A DNA stretch of 64,000 nt, taken from contig NZ_CP041614.1 in NCBI RefSeq assembly GCF_007197555.1, positions 4,270,001 to 4,334,000 of the forward strand. Reading direction: 5' to 3'. Under the pieces are notes generated by a model that was not told the origin of the DNA, did no database searches, and saw only the letters and a list, made by a program, of their open reading frames with translations. This DNA comes from Shewanella psychropiezotolerans. Lineage in GTDB: Bacteria > Pseudomonadota > Gammaproteobacteria > Enterobacterales > Shewanellaceae. The translations under genes and the position numbers were made by a program. Of the stretch, positions 53,544 through 63,525 are shown piece after piece; the stretch's first letter is position 1, and every line of letters begins with the position of its first letter.

Positions 53544-54332
53544 TTAGGTCACTGGTGCGCCAGAGTGAAATTTAAACTCAGGATCGACAGATAAAATTAG
53601 CTCAGCTTCAGTCTGGCGGATAACGGCTATTCGCTCACTCACAGGCACACTCTTCTTAGTCATAGCATTGGCCTGAATCAGTTCCGCTAGCACCAGGTAA
53701 TCTTGATAATGTCTCGCTTCTGAGCGTAACAGAGAAACATAGAACCGGTTGAGTTCATCGTCTAAAAAGGGCGCCAGTTTTGCGAAGCGCTCACAGGATC
53801 TAGCCTCAATAAAGGCGCCTATGATGAGCTTATCGACTAAGGCTGCTGGCTCATGTGTCCTGACTTGCTTCATCATGCCTTTGGCATAACGACCCGCTGT
53901 CATGTTCTGGTAAGGGATATTTCGTGCTTGCATAATCTCTAACACCTGCTCGAAATGATGAAACTCCTCTTTGATAAGACGAACCATCTTACTTATCAGT
54001 TCGGAGCCATGATCGAAGCCGGGTTTAGCGACTAGCTCCCCGGAAAAATCATTTTTTTTACTGTCACGAGATAAAAAGGCGTCTATGTCTCTGTCTTTTT
54101 GATAGATAAATTCTTCATAGGGTTTTGCCCATTGAAGTAACAATTTGCCACTGTCTTTATCGATTGCATATTTCCGAATAAGAAACATGGCCGTCTGCGC
54201 CGCTTTTAATTCACAGTTACAGTGATCGATAAGTAACTCAGGTAGACTTTCCGGCTTTTTAGCCACTTCAATCCAGGCATCTGGTGTTTCACATCCTAAA
54301 AAATCATGGATCGGGGCTAACAATTGCTGCAT
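53544..54332 (-). CDS. miaE: tRNA-(ms2io6A) hydroxylase MiaE
   Basis: A 262-residue diiron protein. It has the E-E-F-H-H-F-E pattern (about 132-138), E-A-R-S-C-E-R-F-A (about 181-189) and S-E-A-R-H-Y-Q-D-Y-L (about 213-222), giving the Glu and His iron ligands of MiaE. It hydroxylates the isopentenyl group of ms2i6A at tRNA position 37 with oxygen. E. coli lacks it; Salmonella and many marine bacteria have it. It converges with lpxH. Confidence 0.9.
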   Translation of the reverse strand: MQQLLAPIHDFLGCETPDAWIEVAKKPESLPELLIDHCNCELKAAQTAMFLIRKYAIDKDSGKLLLQWAKPYEEFIYQKDRDIDAFLSRDSKKNDFSGELVAKPGFDHGSELISKMVRLIKEEFHHFEQVLEIMQARNIPYQNMTAGRYAKGMMKQVRTHEPAALVDKLIIGAFIEARSCERFAKLAPFLDDELNRFYVSLLRSEARHYQDYLVLAELIQANAMTKKSVPVSERIAVIRQTEAELILSVDPEFKFHSGAPVT

Positions 54333-54719
54333 GGACTCTGTTCTCGAAGTAAATAAATGTCATCTTTATGGGTGCATTATTCTAGCATCGACTCGGGTAG
54401 GCAGAGGGATCAATTTAATCGTTATTTCTTATCCTGAATTATTAATCCAGAAGTTTGAACTCGATCAAACAAACAGGAATACAAACTTAGAAACAAATAA
54501 TTAACAAATGAGGTAAGTTCAGCTTGACTAAGAGCCTGTTTTGTTCAATAAATAAACTTACACCATGCAATTATTGGAAATATGAGCTAGACATTAGTGA
54601 GAGCATTGATTGGCATTGGGTATCGTGAGCCGTAAGGTCTTTGGGAATTAGACCAATAGGCATGTAGGCTCGTCTGAAGTTTGGCGAGCAAAAGTTAAAG
54701 CTAAACAAGGATAATTATA
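54333..54719. other. Divergent intergenic region between miaE and Yip1-family gene
   Basis: No gene is supported. It carries a stem GGTCT-N9-AGACC at 54636-54654 about 65 bases before the Yip1 gene, which may lie in its leader, and a TTGACT that could be a -35 at about 54523. AAGGAT precedes the Yip1 ATG. Confidence 0.45.
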
Positions 54720-55316
54720 ATGATATTGAATCACTTAATGGGACTCTACACACATCCAAAAGAAGAATGGCACACAATTGAGCAGAATCATGAAGCACTC
54801 AAGAGCAGTCTGAGCCACATATTGCTCATTGCACTCATTCCAGTGATCTGTACCTTCATCGCAGCTACTGAACTGGGATGGGACTTAGGTGTTGGCGATC
54901 GACTCTTTCTAACACAAGAAAGTGCACTATTGATGTCCGGAGGCATGTATTTTGGACTCATTGCCGGTGTGTTTGCACTCGCTTATCTGGCTTTTTGGAT
55001 GGCAAAGACGTTCGATGCAGATCCTAGCTATACTCAAGCACTGGAACTCGCATCTTACACGGCAACCCCATTATTTATGGTGGGGCTCGCCGCATTGTAT
55101 CCCGCTATTTGGTTTGTGATGGTCGTCGGCTTCTTCGGACTCGCCTACTCAGTTTATCTGCTCTATACCGGTGTCCCTATTATCATGAATATTCCTGAAG
55201 AAAAAGGCTTCATCTATGCCAGCTCAGTGGTCACTGCTGGCCTGGTACTGCTGGTCGCCTTGATGGCATCGAGCGTTATCCTCTGGAGTATGGGTTTTGG
55301 CCCTATGTATCAATAG
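54720..55316 (+). CDS. Yip1 family inner-membrane protein
   Basis: A 198-residue protein with five predicted membrane helices (near 30-52, 75-98, 115-130, 132-153 and 168-193). It starts L-N-H-L-M-G-L-Y-T-H-P-K-E-E-W-H-T-I-E, the typical soluble start of bacterial Yip1 proteins, with Y-L-L-Y-T-G-V-P-I-I-M in the fourth helix region. Function is unknown in bacteria. Its stop codon TAG runs straight into an 8-bp tandem array. Confidence 0.8.
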   Translation: MILNHLMGLYTHPKEEWHTIEQNHEALKSSLSHILLIALIPVICTFIAATELGWDLGVGDRLFLTQESALLMSGGMYFGLIAGVFALAYLAFWMAKTFDADPSYTQALELASYTATPLFMVGLAALYPAIWFVMVVGFFGLAYSVYLLYTGVPIIMNIPEEKGFIYASSVVTAGLVLLVALMASSVILWSMGFGPMYQ

Positions 55317-55404
55317 AATCTAGGAATCTAGGAATCTAGGAATCTAGGAATCTAGGAATCTAGGAATCTAGGAATCTAGGAATCTAGGAATCTAGGAATC
55401 TAGG
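55317..55404. repeat. 8-bp tandem repeat, eleven copies of AATCTAGG
   Basis: Eleven perfect copies fill 88 bases, starting right after the Yip1 gene's stop codon and ending just before the shared terminator. CTAG, usually a rare tetramer in enteric-type genomes, occurs in every copy. Confidence 0.97.
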
Positions 55405-55408
55405 ACAA

Positions 55409-55445
55409 CAAAAAAGGCTTTAGGGTTTCCCCTAAAGCCTTTTTA
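55409..55445. terminator. Bidirectional rho-independent terminator of the Yip1 gene and glnS
   Basis: AAAGGCTTTAGGG-tttc-CCCTAAAGCCTTT forms a 13-bp stem with A and T runs at both ends. Confidence 0.92.
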
Positions 55446-55470
55446 ATACATCAATTTTTATATCAACTAA

Positions 55471-57141
55471 CTACTGTGAAGAATCTCGCAGCGCTACCGT
55501 CAGGTTGAAGACTAAGCTGTCTGGCGTTGAATCTTTGCTATCTGCACAGAAATATCCTTCACGCTCAAACTGATAGGCTTTTTCCGCTGCAGCATTCACA
55601 AGACCCGCTTCGACTAGACCTTGCTTCACCACAAGAGAATCAGGATTTAATACATCCTCTACTGTTTCAGCCCCTGCAGGGTTAGCATCGATAAATAATC
55701 GATTGTAGAGACGGAACTCGGCAGGCTTAGCACTGCTCGCTTCAACCCAGTGAATAACACCTTTCACTTTACGGCCATCAGATGGGTTTACACCTAATGT
55801 CTCATCATCATAGGTACAGTAGATAGTGGTGATGTTACCTTCTGCATCCTTGTCACAGCGCTCAGCTTTAATGACATATGCGTTACGAAGGCGCACTTCT
55901 TTACCTTGTACAAGACGCTTATACTTCTTATTGGCTTCTTCACGAAAATCATCGGCATCGATAAACAGCTCGCGGCCAAATGTTATCTCACGCTTACCAA
56001 ACTCATCTTTACTCGGATGAATGGGTGCATGAAGAGTCTCAACTTGCCCTTGCGGATAGTTTTCGATAATCACCTTAACCGGATTGATCACCGCCATGGC
56101 GCGGGGAGCATTATCGTTTAACTCTTCACGAATACAGGCATCTAACATGGCCACTTCAACCATATTATCTTGCTTAGTCACGCCAATGCGCAGACAAAAC
56201 TCACGAATAGAGGCGGCGGTATAACCACGACGGCGAAGTCCTGCGAGAGTAGGCATGCGGGGGTCGTCCCAGCCATGTACCAGCTCACGGGTAACCAAGT
56301 CATTTAGCTTACGCTTAGACATCAAGGTGTATTCAAGATTAAGTCTGGAGAACTCATATTGACGAGTTCTGTTAGGCGCCTGAAAATCATCTAAATGATC
56401 CAGTACCCAGTCGTACAGACGACGGTTGTCTTGAAACTCTAATGTACATAAAGAGTGACTGATGTTCTCGATGGCATCCGAGATACAGTGGGTAAAATCG
56501 TACATAGGGTAGATGCACCACTTATCACCCGTTTGATGGTGATGAGCGAAACGAATGCGGTAGATGATAGGGTCGCGCATACACATGAAAGACGATGCCA
56601 TATCTATCTTAGCTCTGAGTGAACATTCACCCTCTTTGAACTCACCCCTACGCATCTTCTCAAACAACTCAAGGTTCTCAGCCGCTGAAGACTCACGATA
56701 AGGACTGTTCTTACCCGGTGCTTTCAATGTACCGCGATACTCACGAGTCTCTTCACTGTTTAGGAAGCAGACATAAGCTAAGCCCTTAGTGATCAGCTCA
56801 ACAGCATAGCCGTGTAGCTGATCGAAGTAATTAGACGAGTAGCGAATATCTCCAGACCACTCGAAACCCAACCACTTCACATCGTCCTGAATCGAATGAA
56901 CATAATCGATATCTTCTTTTTCAGGATTGGTATCATCAAAACGTAAGTTACATTGGCCCTTGTAATCCTTTGCTATACCGAAGTTTAAGCAGATAGATTT
57001 AGCATGACCAATATGAAGAAAGCCATTAGGCTCAGGTGGAAAACGTGTATGCACGCTGGTGTGCTTACCGCTTTCAAGGTCTTCATCTATGATGTTACGA
57101 ATGAAGTTACTGGGACGAACTTCGCTGTCCACATGGCTCAT
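55471..57141 (-). CDS. glnS: Glutaminyl-tRNA synthetase
   Basis: The product is 556 residues from the ATG at 57139-57141 with AAGAGGA before it (E. coli 554). A longer frame to 57213 lacks a ribosome site. The motifs [15 protein letters not shown] (HIGH) and L-M-S-K-R-K-L (KMSKS-like) are intact, and the C-terminal anticodon-binding barrels are full length. It loads Gln onto tRNA-Gln in the cytosol. It has its own terminators on both sides. Confidence 0.97.
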   Translation of the reverse strand: MSHVDSEVRPSNFIRNIIDEDLESGKHTSVHTRFPPEPNGFLHIGHAKSICLNFGIAKDYKGQCNLRFDDTNPEKEDIDYVHSIQDDVKWLGFEWSGDIRYSSNYFDQLHGYAVELITKGLAYVCFLNSEETREYRGTLKAPGKNSPYRESSAAENLELFEKMRRGEFKEGECSLRAKIDMASSFMCMRDPIIYRIRFAHHHQTGDKWCIYPMYDFTHCISDAIENISHSLCTLEFQDNRRLYDWVLDHLDDFQAPNRTRQYEFSRLNLEYTLMSKRKLNDLVTRELVHGWDDPRMPTLAGLRRRGYTAASIREFCLRIGVTKQDNMVEVAMLDACIREELNDNAPRAMAVINPVKVIIENYPQGQVETLHAPIHPSKDEFGKREITFGRELFIDADDFREEANKKYKRLVQGKEVRLRNAYVIKAERCDKDAEGNITTIYCTYDDETLGVNPSDGRKVKGVIHWVEASSAKPAEFRLYNRLFIDANPAGAETVEDVLNPDSLVVKQGLVEAGLVNAAAEKAYQFEREGYFCADSKDSTPDSLVFNLTVALRDSSQ

Positions 57142-57301
57142 GTGATTCCTCTTAGAGAACGCTGGCCAACCATTAGCCTGCTTGTATATACAATTAGCTT
57201 TATGGGATGGCATATTTTGATGTAATTGGAAAGATAATCTACTATCTCAGTGCCAGATACAACGCCTGATAGCAAAAAACAGCAACAAAAAACCATATAA
57301 T

Positions 57302-57333
57302 AAAAAAGCAGCGAATAAACGCTGCTTTTTTAT
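57302..57333 (-). terminator. Rho-independent terminator of feoB
   Basis: AAAAAGCAGCG-aataa-CGCTGCTTTTT with an A run on the plus strand lies 24 bases past the feoB stop on the minus strand. Confidence 0.88.
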
Positions 57334-57356
57334 TATATTCGACTACGACTTGCTTG

Positions 57357-59648
57357 TTATGTGATCACTTTTACATCTAATGTGACCATCTCAGTCCGTT
57401 TGGCTTTCACCTTCAACCAAATATAGAAAATAGCCAGCGCACTGATAAAGAAACCAATCCACAGACTCGATGAAAGCGGGTGCTCCCCGAACGTCGCCGC
57501 CTGATAGAAGACAGTCGCCGTGCCGTAAGCTAAGGCAAAAGTCCAAACCCCGGCAAATGCAGCCCAACGCCCACCAAACTCTCCCACTAACGCGCCCATC
57601 GCCGCGACACAGGGTGTATAGAGTAAGATAAACAACAAATAGGCAAAGGCTGCCGTGATCCCAGAGAAACCCGCCTGAAGCGCGGTGAAGGTCGAAGTAT
57701 CCACCTCTAACTCTTCCGATGCAGCTTCCACCGAAGACACATCACCCACAGAGATCGACAAGGGATCATCGAGTGCGATACCGAACAAGTTTTCCGGAAT
57801 AGTACTCAAGGCTTGTTTGAGTGTTTCAGAGAACGGTGCAAGCTCTTTGTCACCCGAGCCAGCTGTGCTATACAAGCTGTTAAGAGTCCCGACTACCGCT
57901 TCTTTGGCAAATATCCCGGTGATAATCCCCACAGTGGCAGGCCAGTTATCTTGCTCCACTCCCATTGGGCCGAAAAATGGCGTCACTTTCTGGCTGGCAA
58001 CGCTGAGCACGGACTCTGAGCTATCTTCATGGCCAAAGGTACCATCTACGCCTATGGCGTTGACGAAGTTAAGCAAGGTCACCACGATAACGATAGTCTT
58101 GCCCGCACCAAGAATGAAACTCTTGGTGCGTTTACCTGTACGGTTCATTACCGTCTTAAATTTGGGTTTCTCGTAACTCGGTAACTCCATCACCACAGCA
58201 CTGCTGCTGCCAGGAAGCAAGGTCGAGCGCAAGAGTAAACCAGTCCCTACCGCGGCTAATATTCCTATGATATAGAGTAAAAACACCAGGTTCTGTCCCG
58301 ACTCAGGAAAAAAGGCGGCGGCAAACAGCGCATACACAGGAAGCCGTGCACCGCAGGACATAAACGGCGCCATCATACCTGTTACTATGCGCTCACGTTC
58401 ACTGCCTAAGGTACGTGTGGCCATGATAGCGGGTACCGAACAGCCAAAGCCCACTATCATAGGCACGAAAGCTTTACCCGGCAGACCGATGCGACGCATA
58501 AGGCCATCGACAACAAACGCCGCACGAGCCATATAGCCCGAGCCTTCGAGCACTGACAGCGCTAAAAACAGCGCGGCGATGACAGGAATAAAGGTCGCTA
58601 CCGTCTGAATACCTTGTCCAATACCACCAGCAATGATAGTAACTAACCAAGCCGGCGAACCAAGACTCGCCATCAATGCACCTAAGTGATCGACGAAGAT
58701 AGCGCCAGCGGTAATATCGAAAAAATCGATAAACGCGCTACCCACATTGATACTGAACATGAACATCAGATACATAACAAACAGAAATACTGGCACGCCG
58801 GCCACCGGGTGAAGAATCACCTTATCTAGTTTGTCACTCAGGGTTTCACTGCCATCCGATGATACAGAAGAGTCATAGACACTTTGGACAAAGTCGAAAC
58901 GTGTGGTGGCCACCATAACTTCTATATCTTGGCCCTGCCTGGAAATCGATTCAGAGCACTCATTAACCTCATCGTGCATCTGGCCATTCTTGCACTGACC
59001 ACACCCTATTCCATTGGCCAACATGGCGAGCGCGCGGCCACGGCTTAGGCTTGTATCACTGGACAATAAACTGGTGACGCCTGTCTCAATTCGAGCGTCA
59101 TAATTGAGAATCAAGGCTTTCTCGGACACCTTGCCCTCGAACAAAATCACAACTTGCGCCTTCACTTTCTCGATATCGGCCTCATCCCGTGAGCAAACAC
59201 CCACAACCGGACAACCTAAGGTTTTGCTCATCTGCTCAACATCGACTTCGATGCCGTGGCTCTTGGCCGCATCTATCTTGTTGAGCACGACAATCATAGG
59301 TATGCCAAGCTCACGCAGCTGAATCGTTAGATACAGATGTCGCTCAATATTGGTCGCATCGACGAGATTGATAATACCGTCTATCTGTTGCTCGGCAAGA
59401 AACTGCTGTGCTATCTGCTCATCTAACGAGCAATCACAGCTTTTACCGGCAGGCAGTAGATCATAGATACCAGGAAGGTCGGTTAGAGAAACATCGGTAC
59501 CATTTAGGGTAAATAAGCCTGTTTTCTTCTCTACTGTGACCCCAGACCAGTTACCAACCTGTTGATTGGCACCCGTGAGTGCATTAAAAAGTGTCGATTT
59601 ACCCGCGTTAGGATTACCGACAGTCACACAATGAAACTGCTTAGCCAT
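57357..59648 (-). CDS. feoB: FeoB ferrous iron transporter
   Basis: A 763-residue inner-membrane protein (E. coli 773). The N-terminal G domain has G-N-P-N-A-G-K-S-T (11-19), D-L-P-G (about 57-60) and N-K-I-D (about 123-126). A spacer with a Cys cluster (Cys216, Cys219, Cys231) leads to the two gate-type membrane halves with G-C-S-V-P-A-I-M and G-C-G-type cores (M-S-C-G-A-R-L-P-V-Y, about 433-443). It moves Fe2+ inward, driven or gated by GTP. It overlaps feoA by eight bases. FeoC is not seen. Confidence 0.96.
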   Translation of the reverse strand: MAKQFHCVTVGNPNAGKSTLFNALTGANQQVGNWSGVTVEKKTGLFTLNGTDVSLTDLPGIYDLLPAGKSCDCSLDEQIAQQFLAEQQIDGIINLVDATNIERHLYLTIQLRELGIPMIVVLNKIDAAKSHGIEVDVEQMSKTLGCPVVGVCSRDEADIEKVKAQVVILFEGKVSEKALILNYDARIETGVTSLLSSDTSLSRGRALAMLANGIGCGQCKNGQMHDEVNECSESISRQGQDIEVMVATTRFDFVQSVYDSSVSSDGSETLSDKLDKVILHPVAGVPVFLFVMYLMFMFSINVGSAFIDFFDITAGAIFVDHLGALMASLGSPAWLVTIIAGGIGQGIQTVATFIPVIAALFLALSVLEGSGYMARAAFVVDGLMRRIGLPGKAFVPMIVGFGCSVPAIMATRTLGSERERIVTGMMAPFMSCGARLPVYALFAAAFFPESGQNLVFLLYIIGILAAVGTGLLLRSTLLPGSSSAVVMELPSYEKPKFKTVMNRTGKRTKSFILGAGKTIVIVVTLLNFVNAIGVDGTFGHEDSSESVLSVASQKVTPFFGPMGVEQDNWPATVGIITGIFAKEAVVGTLNSLYSTAGSGDKELAPFSETLKQALSTIPENLFGIALDDPLSISVGDVSSVEAASEELEVDTSTFTALQAGFSGITAAFAYLLFILLYTPCVAAMGALVGEFGGRWAAFAGVWTFALAYGTATVFYQAATFGEHPLSSSLWIGFFISALAIFYIWLKVKAKRTEMVTLDVKVIT

Positions 59649-59910
59649 TCGTTAGTACCGCCTTAACTGTATCTGCTCTAACTATCTCTACATCAATAAT
59701 GTCGGCAAGGTCACGACGCATACATAATCGACTGCCTCGAATATCGAGCAAAAGCCCAGATCCCATCGGAGCCTTACGGATCATGAAGAATGACGTGTTT
59801 GGGGTGATCCCCATGGAAAGTAATTTTCGTTTAACCACAGATGGCAAACTCAACTGGCCAACCTCTGAAATCGTGGCGTGATCGCCAGGGTTTAAATCGC
59901 TTAATTTCAT
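59641..59910 (-). CDS. feoA: FeoA, SH3-like partner of FeoB
   Basis: The product is 89 residues from the ATG at 59908-59910; a longer frame to 59940 is not needed. M-K-L-S-D-L-N-P-G-D and L-L-S-M-G-I-T-P-N-T are the marks of FeoA, as is the closing D-I-I-D-V-E. It helps FeoB take up ferrous iron. It starts the feoAB operon and is divergent from mtrD. Confidence 0.94.
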   Translation of the reverse strand: MKLSDLNPGDHATISEVGQLSLPSVVKRKLLSMGITPNTSFFMIRKAPMGSGLLLDIRGSRLCMRRDLADIIDVEIVRADTVKAVLTNG

Positions 59911-60103
59911 TATGCTTTTATACCTTTTAACAGGTCTCAATAATTCTTAAACTCGAACTAATTTTAACGGAGGAACAAGAAGAATAACTTTACCTAGATC
60001 AACTTTTCGCATTGGGAACGATAATAGTTTTCAATTGTATTCTATATTATGTGACAAAAGTCCCAACTAATAAATGATTGTAATCAAATAAATCCAACTA
60101 CAA

Positions 60104-60122
60104 GCTAATACGAATAATTATC
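60104..60122. promoter_or_regulatory. Possible Fur box
   Basis: GCTAATACGAATAATTATC matches the 19-base Fur consensus at 14 positions by eye. The surrounding DNA is AT-rich, so chance matches are likely. It is about 195 bases before feoA. Confidence 0.35.
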
Positions 60123-60156
60123 AATTACTTAGTTATTGAGCTTATTAATCGCACCC

Positions 60157-60178
60157 TACAGTGATCGAGATCACATTT
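60157..60178. promoter_or_regulatory. CRP-type site upstream of mtrD
   Basis: AGTGA-TCGAGA-TCACA plus flanking ATTT is close to the CRP consensus TGTGA-N6-TCACA with a GATC-type centre. CRP is the main activator of anaerobic respiration in Shewanella. It lies about 150 bases before mtrD. Confidence 0.6.
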
Positions 60179-60266
60179 TAGATTTTCCCTTCATAATCAT
60201 CACTCTTTACCGGACGAAATCACCGCGAATGTGACTCAAATGTAATGGACATGCTCTATAGTTATG

Positions 60267-60293
60267 TATTAGTAAATTAGATAATTACTAATA
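60267..60293. promoter_or_regulatory. Perfect 9-bp dyad before mtrD
   Basis: TATTAGTAA and TTACTAATA are separated by nine bases, and the dyad ends 36 bases before the mtrD start, where an operator or promoter would lie. The regulator is unknown. Confidence 0.45.
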
Positions 60294-60329
60294 TAACAAT
60301 TATTAGCAAAATAGCGCTCAGGATGTGTG

Positions 60330-61295
60330 ATGATGAACATGGGATCTGCTTGGACAAAAAGCAAGGCCTTACCTTGCCTGTTATTTTTATTAACAGTATT
60401 TAGTTTACATCTAGCGGCTGCTCCTTGGGATGATAAAGACCCTGCCGAAGTAGAAACGATTCTCGACCAAAAATTTGCCGAAGGTAAATACTCCTCAAAA
60501 GGCGCTGATACTTGCCTAATGTGTCACAGAAAGAGTGCCAAGGTGATGGCGCTGTTTGACGGTGTACACGGTAATACCAGCGTCAAGGGCTCTCCGATGG
60601 CCGATCTGCAGTGCGAAGCCTGCCATGGTCCATTAGGCAAACACAACCGAGGCGGCAAAGAGCCAATGATCACCTTCGGTGCTAACTCACCAGTTCCGGC
60701 CCAAAAACAAAATAGTGTCTGCATGAGCTGTCATAATGATGACAAGCGTATGGCTTGGAGTGGTAATCACCACGACAACGCCGATGTCAGTTGTGCCAGT
60801 TGTCACTCGATCCACACCGGACACGACCCAATCAGTGATCGTAAAACAGAAGTCGAAGTTTGTACTTCATGTCACACCCAACAGAAAGCCGACATCCATA
60901 AGCGCTCTTCTCACCCGCTGAAATGGCAACAGATGGTGTGTAGTGATTGTCATAACCCCCATGGAAGTTTAAGTGACTCTAGCCTCAAGCAGATGAGTGT
61001 GAATGAAAACTGCTATTCATGTCATGCAGAGAAACGCGGTCCAAAGCTGTGGGAACATTCACCTGTCACGGATAACTGCGCCAATTGCCATAACCCTCAT
61101 GGCAGCGTGAATGAAGCCATGCTTATCAGTAAGCCACCTCAGCTCTGTCAGAGTTGCCACGCTTCTGATGGACACACATCGAACGCTGTTTTCGCTAATC
61201 AGAAGAATGCCTTCAATGCGGGGCAATCCTGTATGAACTGCCATAGCCAAGTACACGGCTCTAATCATCCATCCGGTAAGCTACTGCAGCGTTAA
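60330..61295 (+). CDS. mtrD: Periplasmic decaheme c-type cytochrome, MtrD (MtrA/DmsE family)
   Basis: The product is 321 residues from the ATG at 60330, chosen for CAGGA six bases upstream; GTG 60327 and ATGs at 60333 and 60342 are alternatives. It has a signal peptide (cleavage near L-A-A-A-P) and exactly ten CXXCH heme motifs: CLMCH, CEACH, CMSCH, CASCH, CTSCH, CSDCH, CYSCH, CANCH, CQSCH and CMNCH. MtrA-family proteins carry electrons from the periplasm through the MtrB-type barrel to surface cytochromes. The order feoAB then mtrDE fits the mtrDEF set of Shewanella. DmsE is the main alternative name. Confidence 0.88.
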   Translation: MMNMGSAWTKSKALPCLLFLLTVFSLHLAAAPWDDKDPAEVETILDQKFAEGKYSSKGADTCLMCHRKSAKVMALFDGVHGNTSVKGSPMADLQCEACHGPLGKHNRGGKEPMITFGANSPVPAQKQNSVCMSCHNDDKRMAWSGNHHDNADVSCASCHSIHTGHDPISDRKTEVEVCTSCHTQQKADIHKRSSHPLKWQQMVCSDCHNPHGSLSDSSLKQMSVNENCYSCHAEKRGPKLWEHSPVTDNCANCHNPHGSVNEAMLISKPPQLCQSCHASDGHTSNAVFANQKNAFNAGQSCMNCHSQVHGSNHPSGKLLQR

Positions 61296-61308
61296 GAGGG
61301 AATAGATA

Positions 61309-63435
61309 ATGAAAACACATATTATGAATACCCTAGCGCAACACACGATAAAAATGAGCTTAGTTGCCATCGCCATGACGAGTGTTTTTTCCCCCGCAAT
61401 AGCCGATGGGTACGGCCTAGCACAAGTTAATCGTACCAGTTTAAAACTTGAGAAGTGGCAATGTAAGCGTTGCAAGGTTTCAACTGACACCCAAGGGAGT
61501 ATCGGCGTAGGACTTGCCTATAATGATGGCTCAGATCCTCGGTTCGGTAATACTTCTGGAACAGACAAAGACGGACTCGTCGGCCACTTAGATGCCGATG
61601 TGACGTTAAAAGGCGAATCAGGCTATCGCACCGAAATTGCAGCGAACAAGCTAGGTTATGACAACGGCAGTGCAACGCTGACCACCGGCAAGCCCGGGCA
61701 ATATGAAGTCGCTTTCGGATATCAAGGTATCGCTAATTACGATACTAACAGGGCTCTGACACCTTATATGGTTAACAGTGATGCCATGCTTCTCCCCGAA
61801 GACTGGCAAACTGGTGCCACTACTGGACAAATGATTTCGCTAATCGATAGCGTCAGGCAAGCTGAGCTTATGACCCAGCGTGATAGCCTGACCCTAGATG
61901 CACATTATAAAGGTGATTTCTATAAAGCTGAGCTGGATTACCAGCACCAAGAGCGCTCAGGACAAGGTGCCTTTAGTGGTAACTTATTAACAAACAGTGC
62001 CATGTTGGCACAACCTATCGATGACTCCATCGATAATCTAGGCGCAAAAATCTACTTCAATGGCGATGGTTGGCTTGCGGGCATAGATACCATGCTTAGC
62101 CGCTATAATAACGATCATGATGCAATAAGCTGGGATTCAGCATTTAGCCCAACCTTTGGTGCGGCTTATTCGGGTCAAAGTGCTACGACACCAGATAACA
62201 AGGCCTACCGAATAGCGGGCAATGCGCAATTTAGCGACAATGGCCAACAAATTTTAATGCACACAGGTTTCAGTCGCTTCACCCAAGAACAAACATTCCT
62301 ACCCGCTACAATTAACGGCCCTTCTCCTGACTTACCTTCAGCGAATTTAAATGGTCAAGTCGATATGATTGAGATGACCATTAAGTATTCGGGGCGCATA
62401 ACCCGTGAATTAAGCTTACGTGCCAGTTACGACTACAAAGACAGGGATAATAAAACTGAAGTGAATGACTACCCTCAGGTGATCACCGACAGTTATTTTA
62501 GCGGGGCAGCAACAAATCCTGAATATGATCGCACACGTCAAAAGGCCAAGCTTGCCGCTAAATACAGATTTAGCCGTAATGTCTATCTCGATGTGGGTTA
62601 TGAATATGATCATAACAATTATAGTGATTTGGACAGAGAAACCATACACGAGTCCAGCCTATATGGACGCTTGAGCTACCGACCTTCTCACGCTTGGTCA
62701 TTTGGGTTTAAAGCAAAAGCGCAAGATAGAAGCGGTAGTGAATACAAGCCGGTCAGTAGAACTGATAGTCCCAGCAATCCATTACTGAGAAAAACCTACC
62801 TTGCAGATAGAGAACATCAGGAATATAAACTCTCGGCAAATTACACTGGCTCTGCATCTTTCTCTGCCTCAGCGAATCTACATTTAAGCCAACAAGATTA
62901 TACCGATACCCAGATAGGCTTAACCGATGTCGACACTTCCGGTTATGACATTTCTGGCCAATACCTGATCGATGAAGACCTCAGTTTCAACGTTTTTCTC
63001 AATCAGGACTGGCGTGATAGCGAGCAAGCCGGCAGCAGCAATTTCAGTGCTCCTAACTGGTACGCAACTGCTGATGAGCAATCCACTATCGTAGGCCTTG
63101 GGATGCTGTATCAAAACCTATTGGATAAGCAGTTATCTCTGGGGGTCGACTACAACTATTCAGATGGCCAAAGCGATACCGAGGTCACCCAAGGCTTGGC
63201 AACCCCTTACGGCGCATACTTCTCCACCAGCCATAATGTGAATGCATTCGCCGATTACCAAATGAGTGAATCAATAGGTATACGCTTTGACTGGATTTTT
63301 GAACAGTACCAAGATGCCGATTGGAGTAACCAAGGGATAAGCGTCGACTCCATCCCAAATGTATTGATATTTGGTGATCTCAGCCATGACTACAATGCGC
63401 ATTACTTCGGGGTGACATTGAGCTACCAGCTATAA
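61309..63435 (+). CDS. mtrE: MtrB/PioB-family decaheme-associated outer-membrane barrel, MtrE
   Basis: A 708-residue protein (MtrB is about 697). It has a signal peptide (cleavage near S-P-A-I-A-D), then the family's Cys pair W-Q-C-K-R-C-K (C52 and C55) at the mature start. Many amphipathic strands follow (Y-D-Y-K-D-R-D-N-K-T and similar), ending H-Y-F-G-V-T-L-S-Y-Q-L. It forms the 26-strand pore that houses MtrD across the outer membrane so electrons can reach the surface. It lies 13 bases after mtrD. Confidence 0.9.
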   Translation: MKTHIMNTLAQHTIKMSLVAIAMTSVFSPAIADGYGLAQVNRTSLKLEKWQCKRCKVSTDTQGSIGVGLAYNDGSDPRFGNTSGTDKDGLVGHLDADVTLKGESGYRTEIAANKLGYDNGSATLTTGKPGQYEVAFGYQGIANYDTNRALTPYMVNSDAMLLPEDWQTGATTGQMISLIDSVRQAELMTQRDSLTLDAHYKGDFYKAELDYQHQERSGQGAFSGNLLTNSAMLAQPIDDSIDNLGAKIYFNGDGWLAGIDTMLSRYNNDHDAISWDSAFSPTFGAAYSGQSATTPDNKAYRIAGNAQFSDNGQQILMHTGFSRFTQEQTFLPATINGPSPDLPSANLNGQVDMIEMTIKYSGRITRELSLRASYDYKDRDNKTEVNDYPQVITDSYFSGAATNPEYDRTRQKAKLAAKYRFSRNVYLDVGYEYDHNNYSDLDRETIHESSLYGRLSYRPSHAWSFGFKAKAQDRSGSEYKPVSRTDSPSNPLLRKTYLADREHQEYKLSANYTGSASFSASANLHLSQQDYTDTQIGLTDVDTSGYDISGQYLIDEDLSFNVFLNQDWRDSEQAGSSNFSAPNWYATADEQSTIVGLGMLYQNLLDKQLSLGVDYNYSDGQSDTEVTQGLATPYGAYFSTSHNVNAFADYQMSESIGIRFDWIFEQYQDADWSNQGISVDSIPNVLIFGDLSHDYNAHYFGVTLSYQL

Positions 63436-63525
63436 ACATTAGCGATAAACATCAGATTTAAACGACTTATTAATAGCACGTTTTTTGGGAAAGTCAGTGT
63501 GTGAGCATGTTCCAAGGAAGAGATG

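Larger units (their letters stand above)
59911..60329. other. Divergent regulatory region between feoAB and mtrDEF
   Basis: AT-rich, without a gene. It holds a possible Fur box (60104-60122), a CRP-like site (60157-60178) and a perfect 9-bp dyad (60267-60293), so both operons may be controlled here. Confidence 0.6.
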
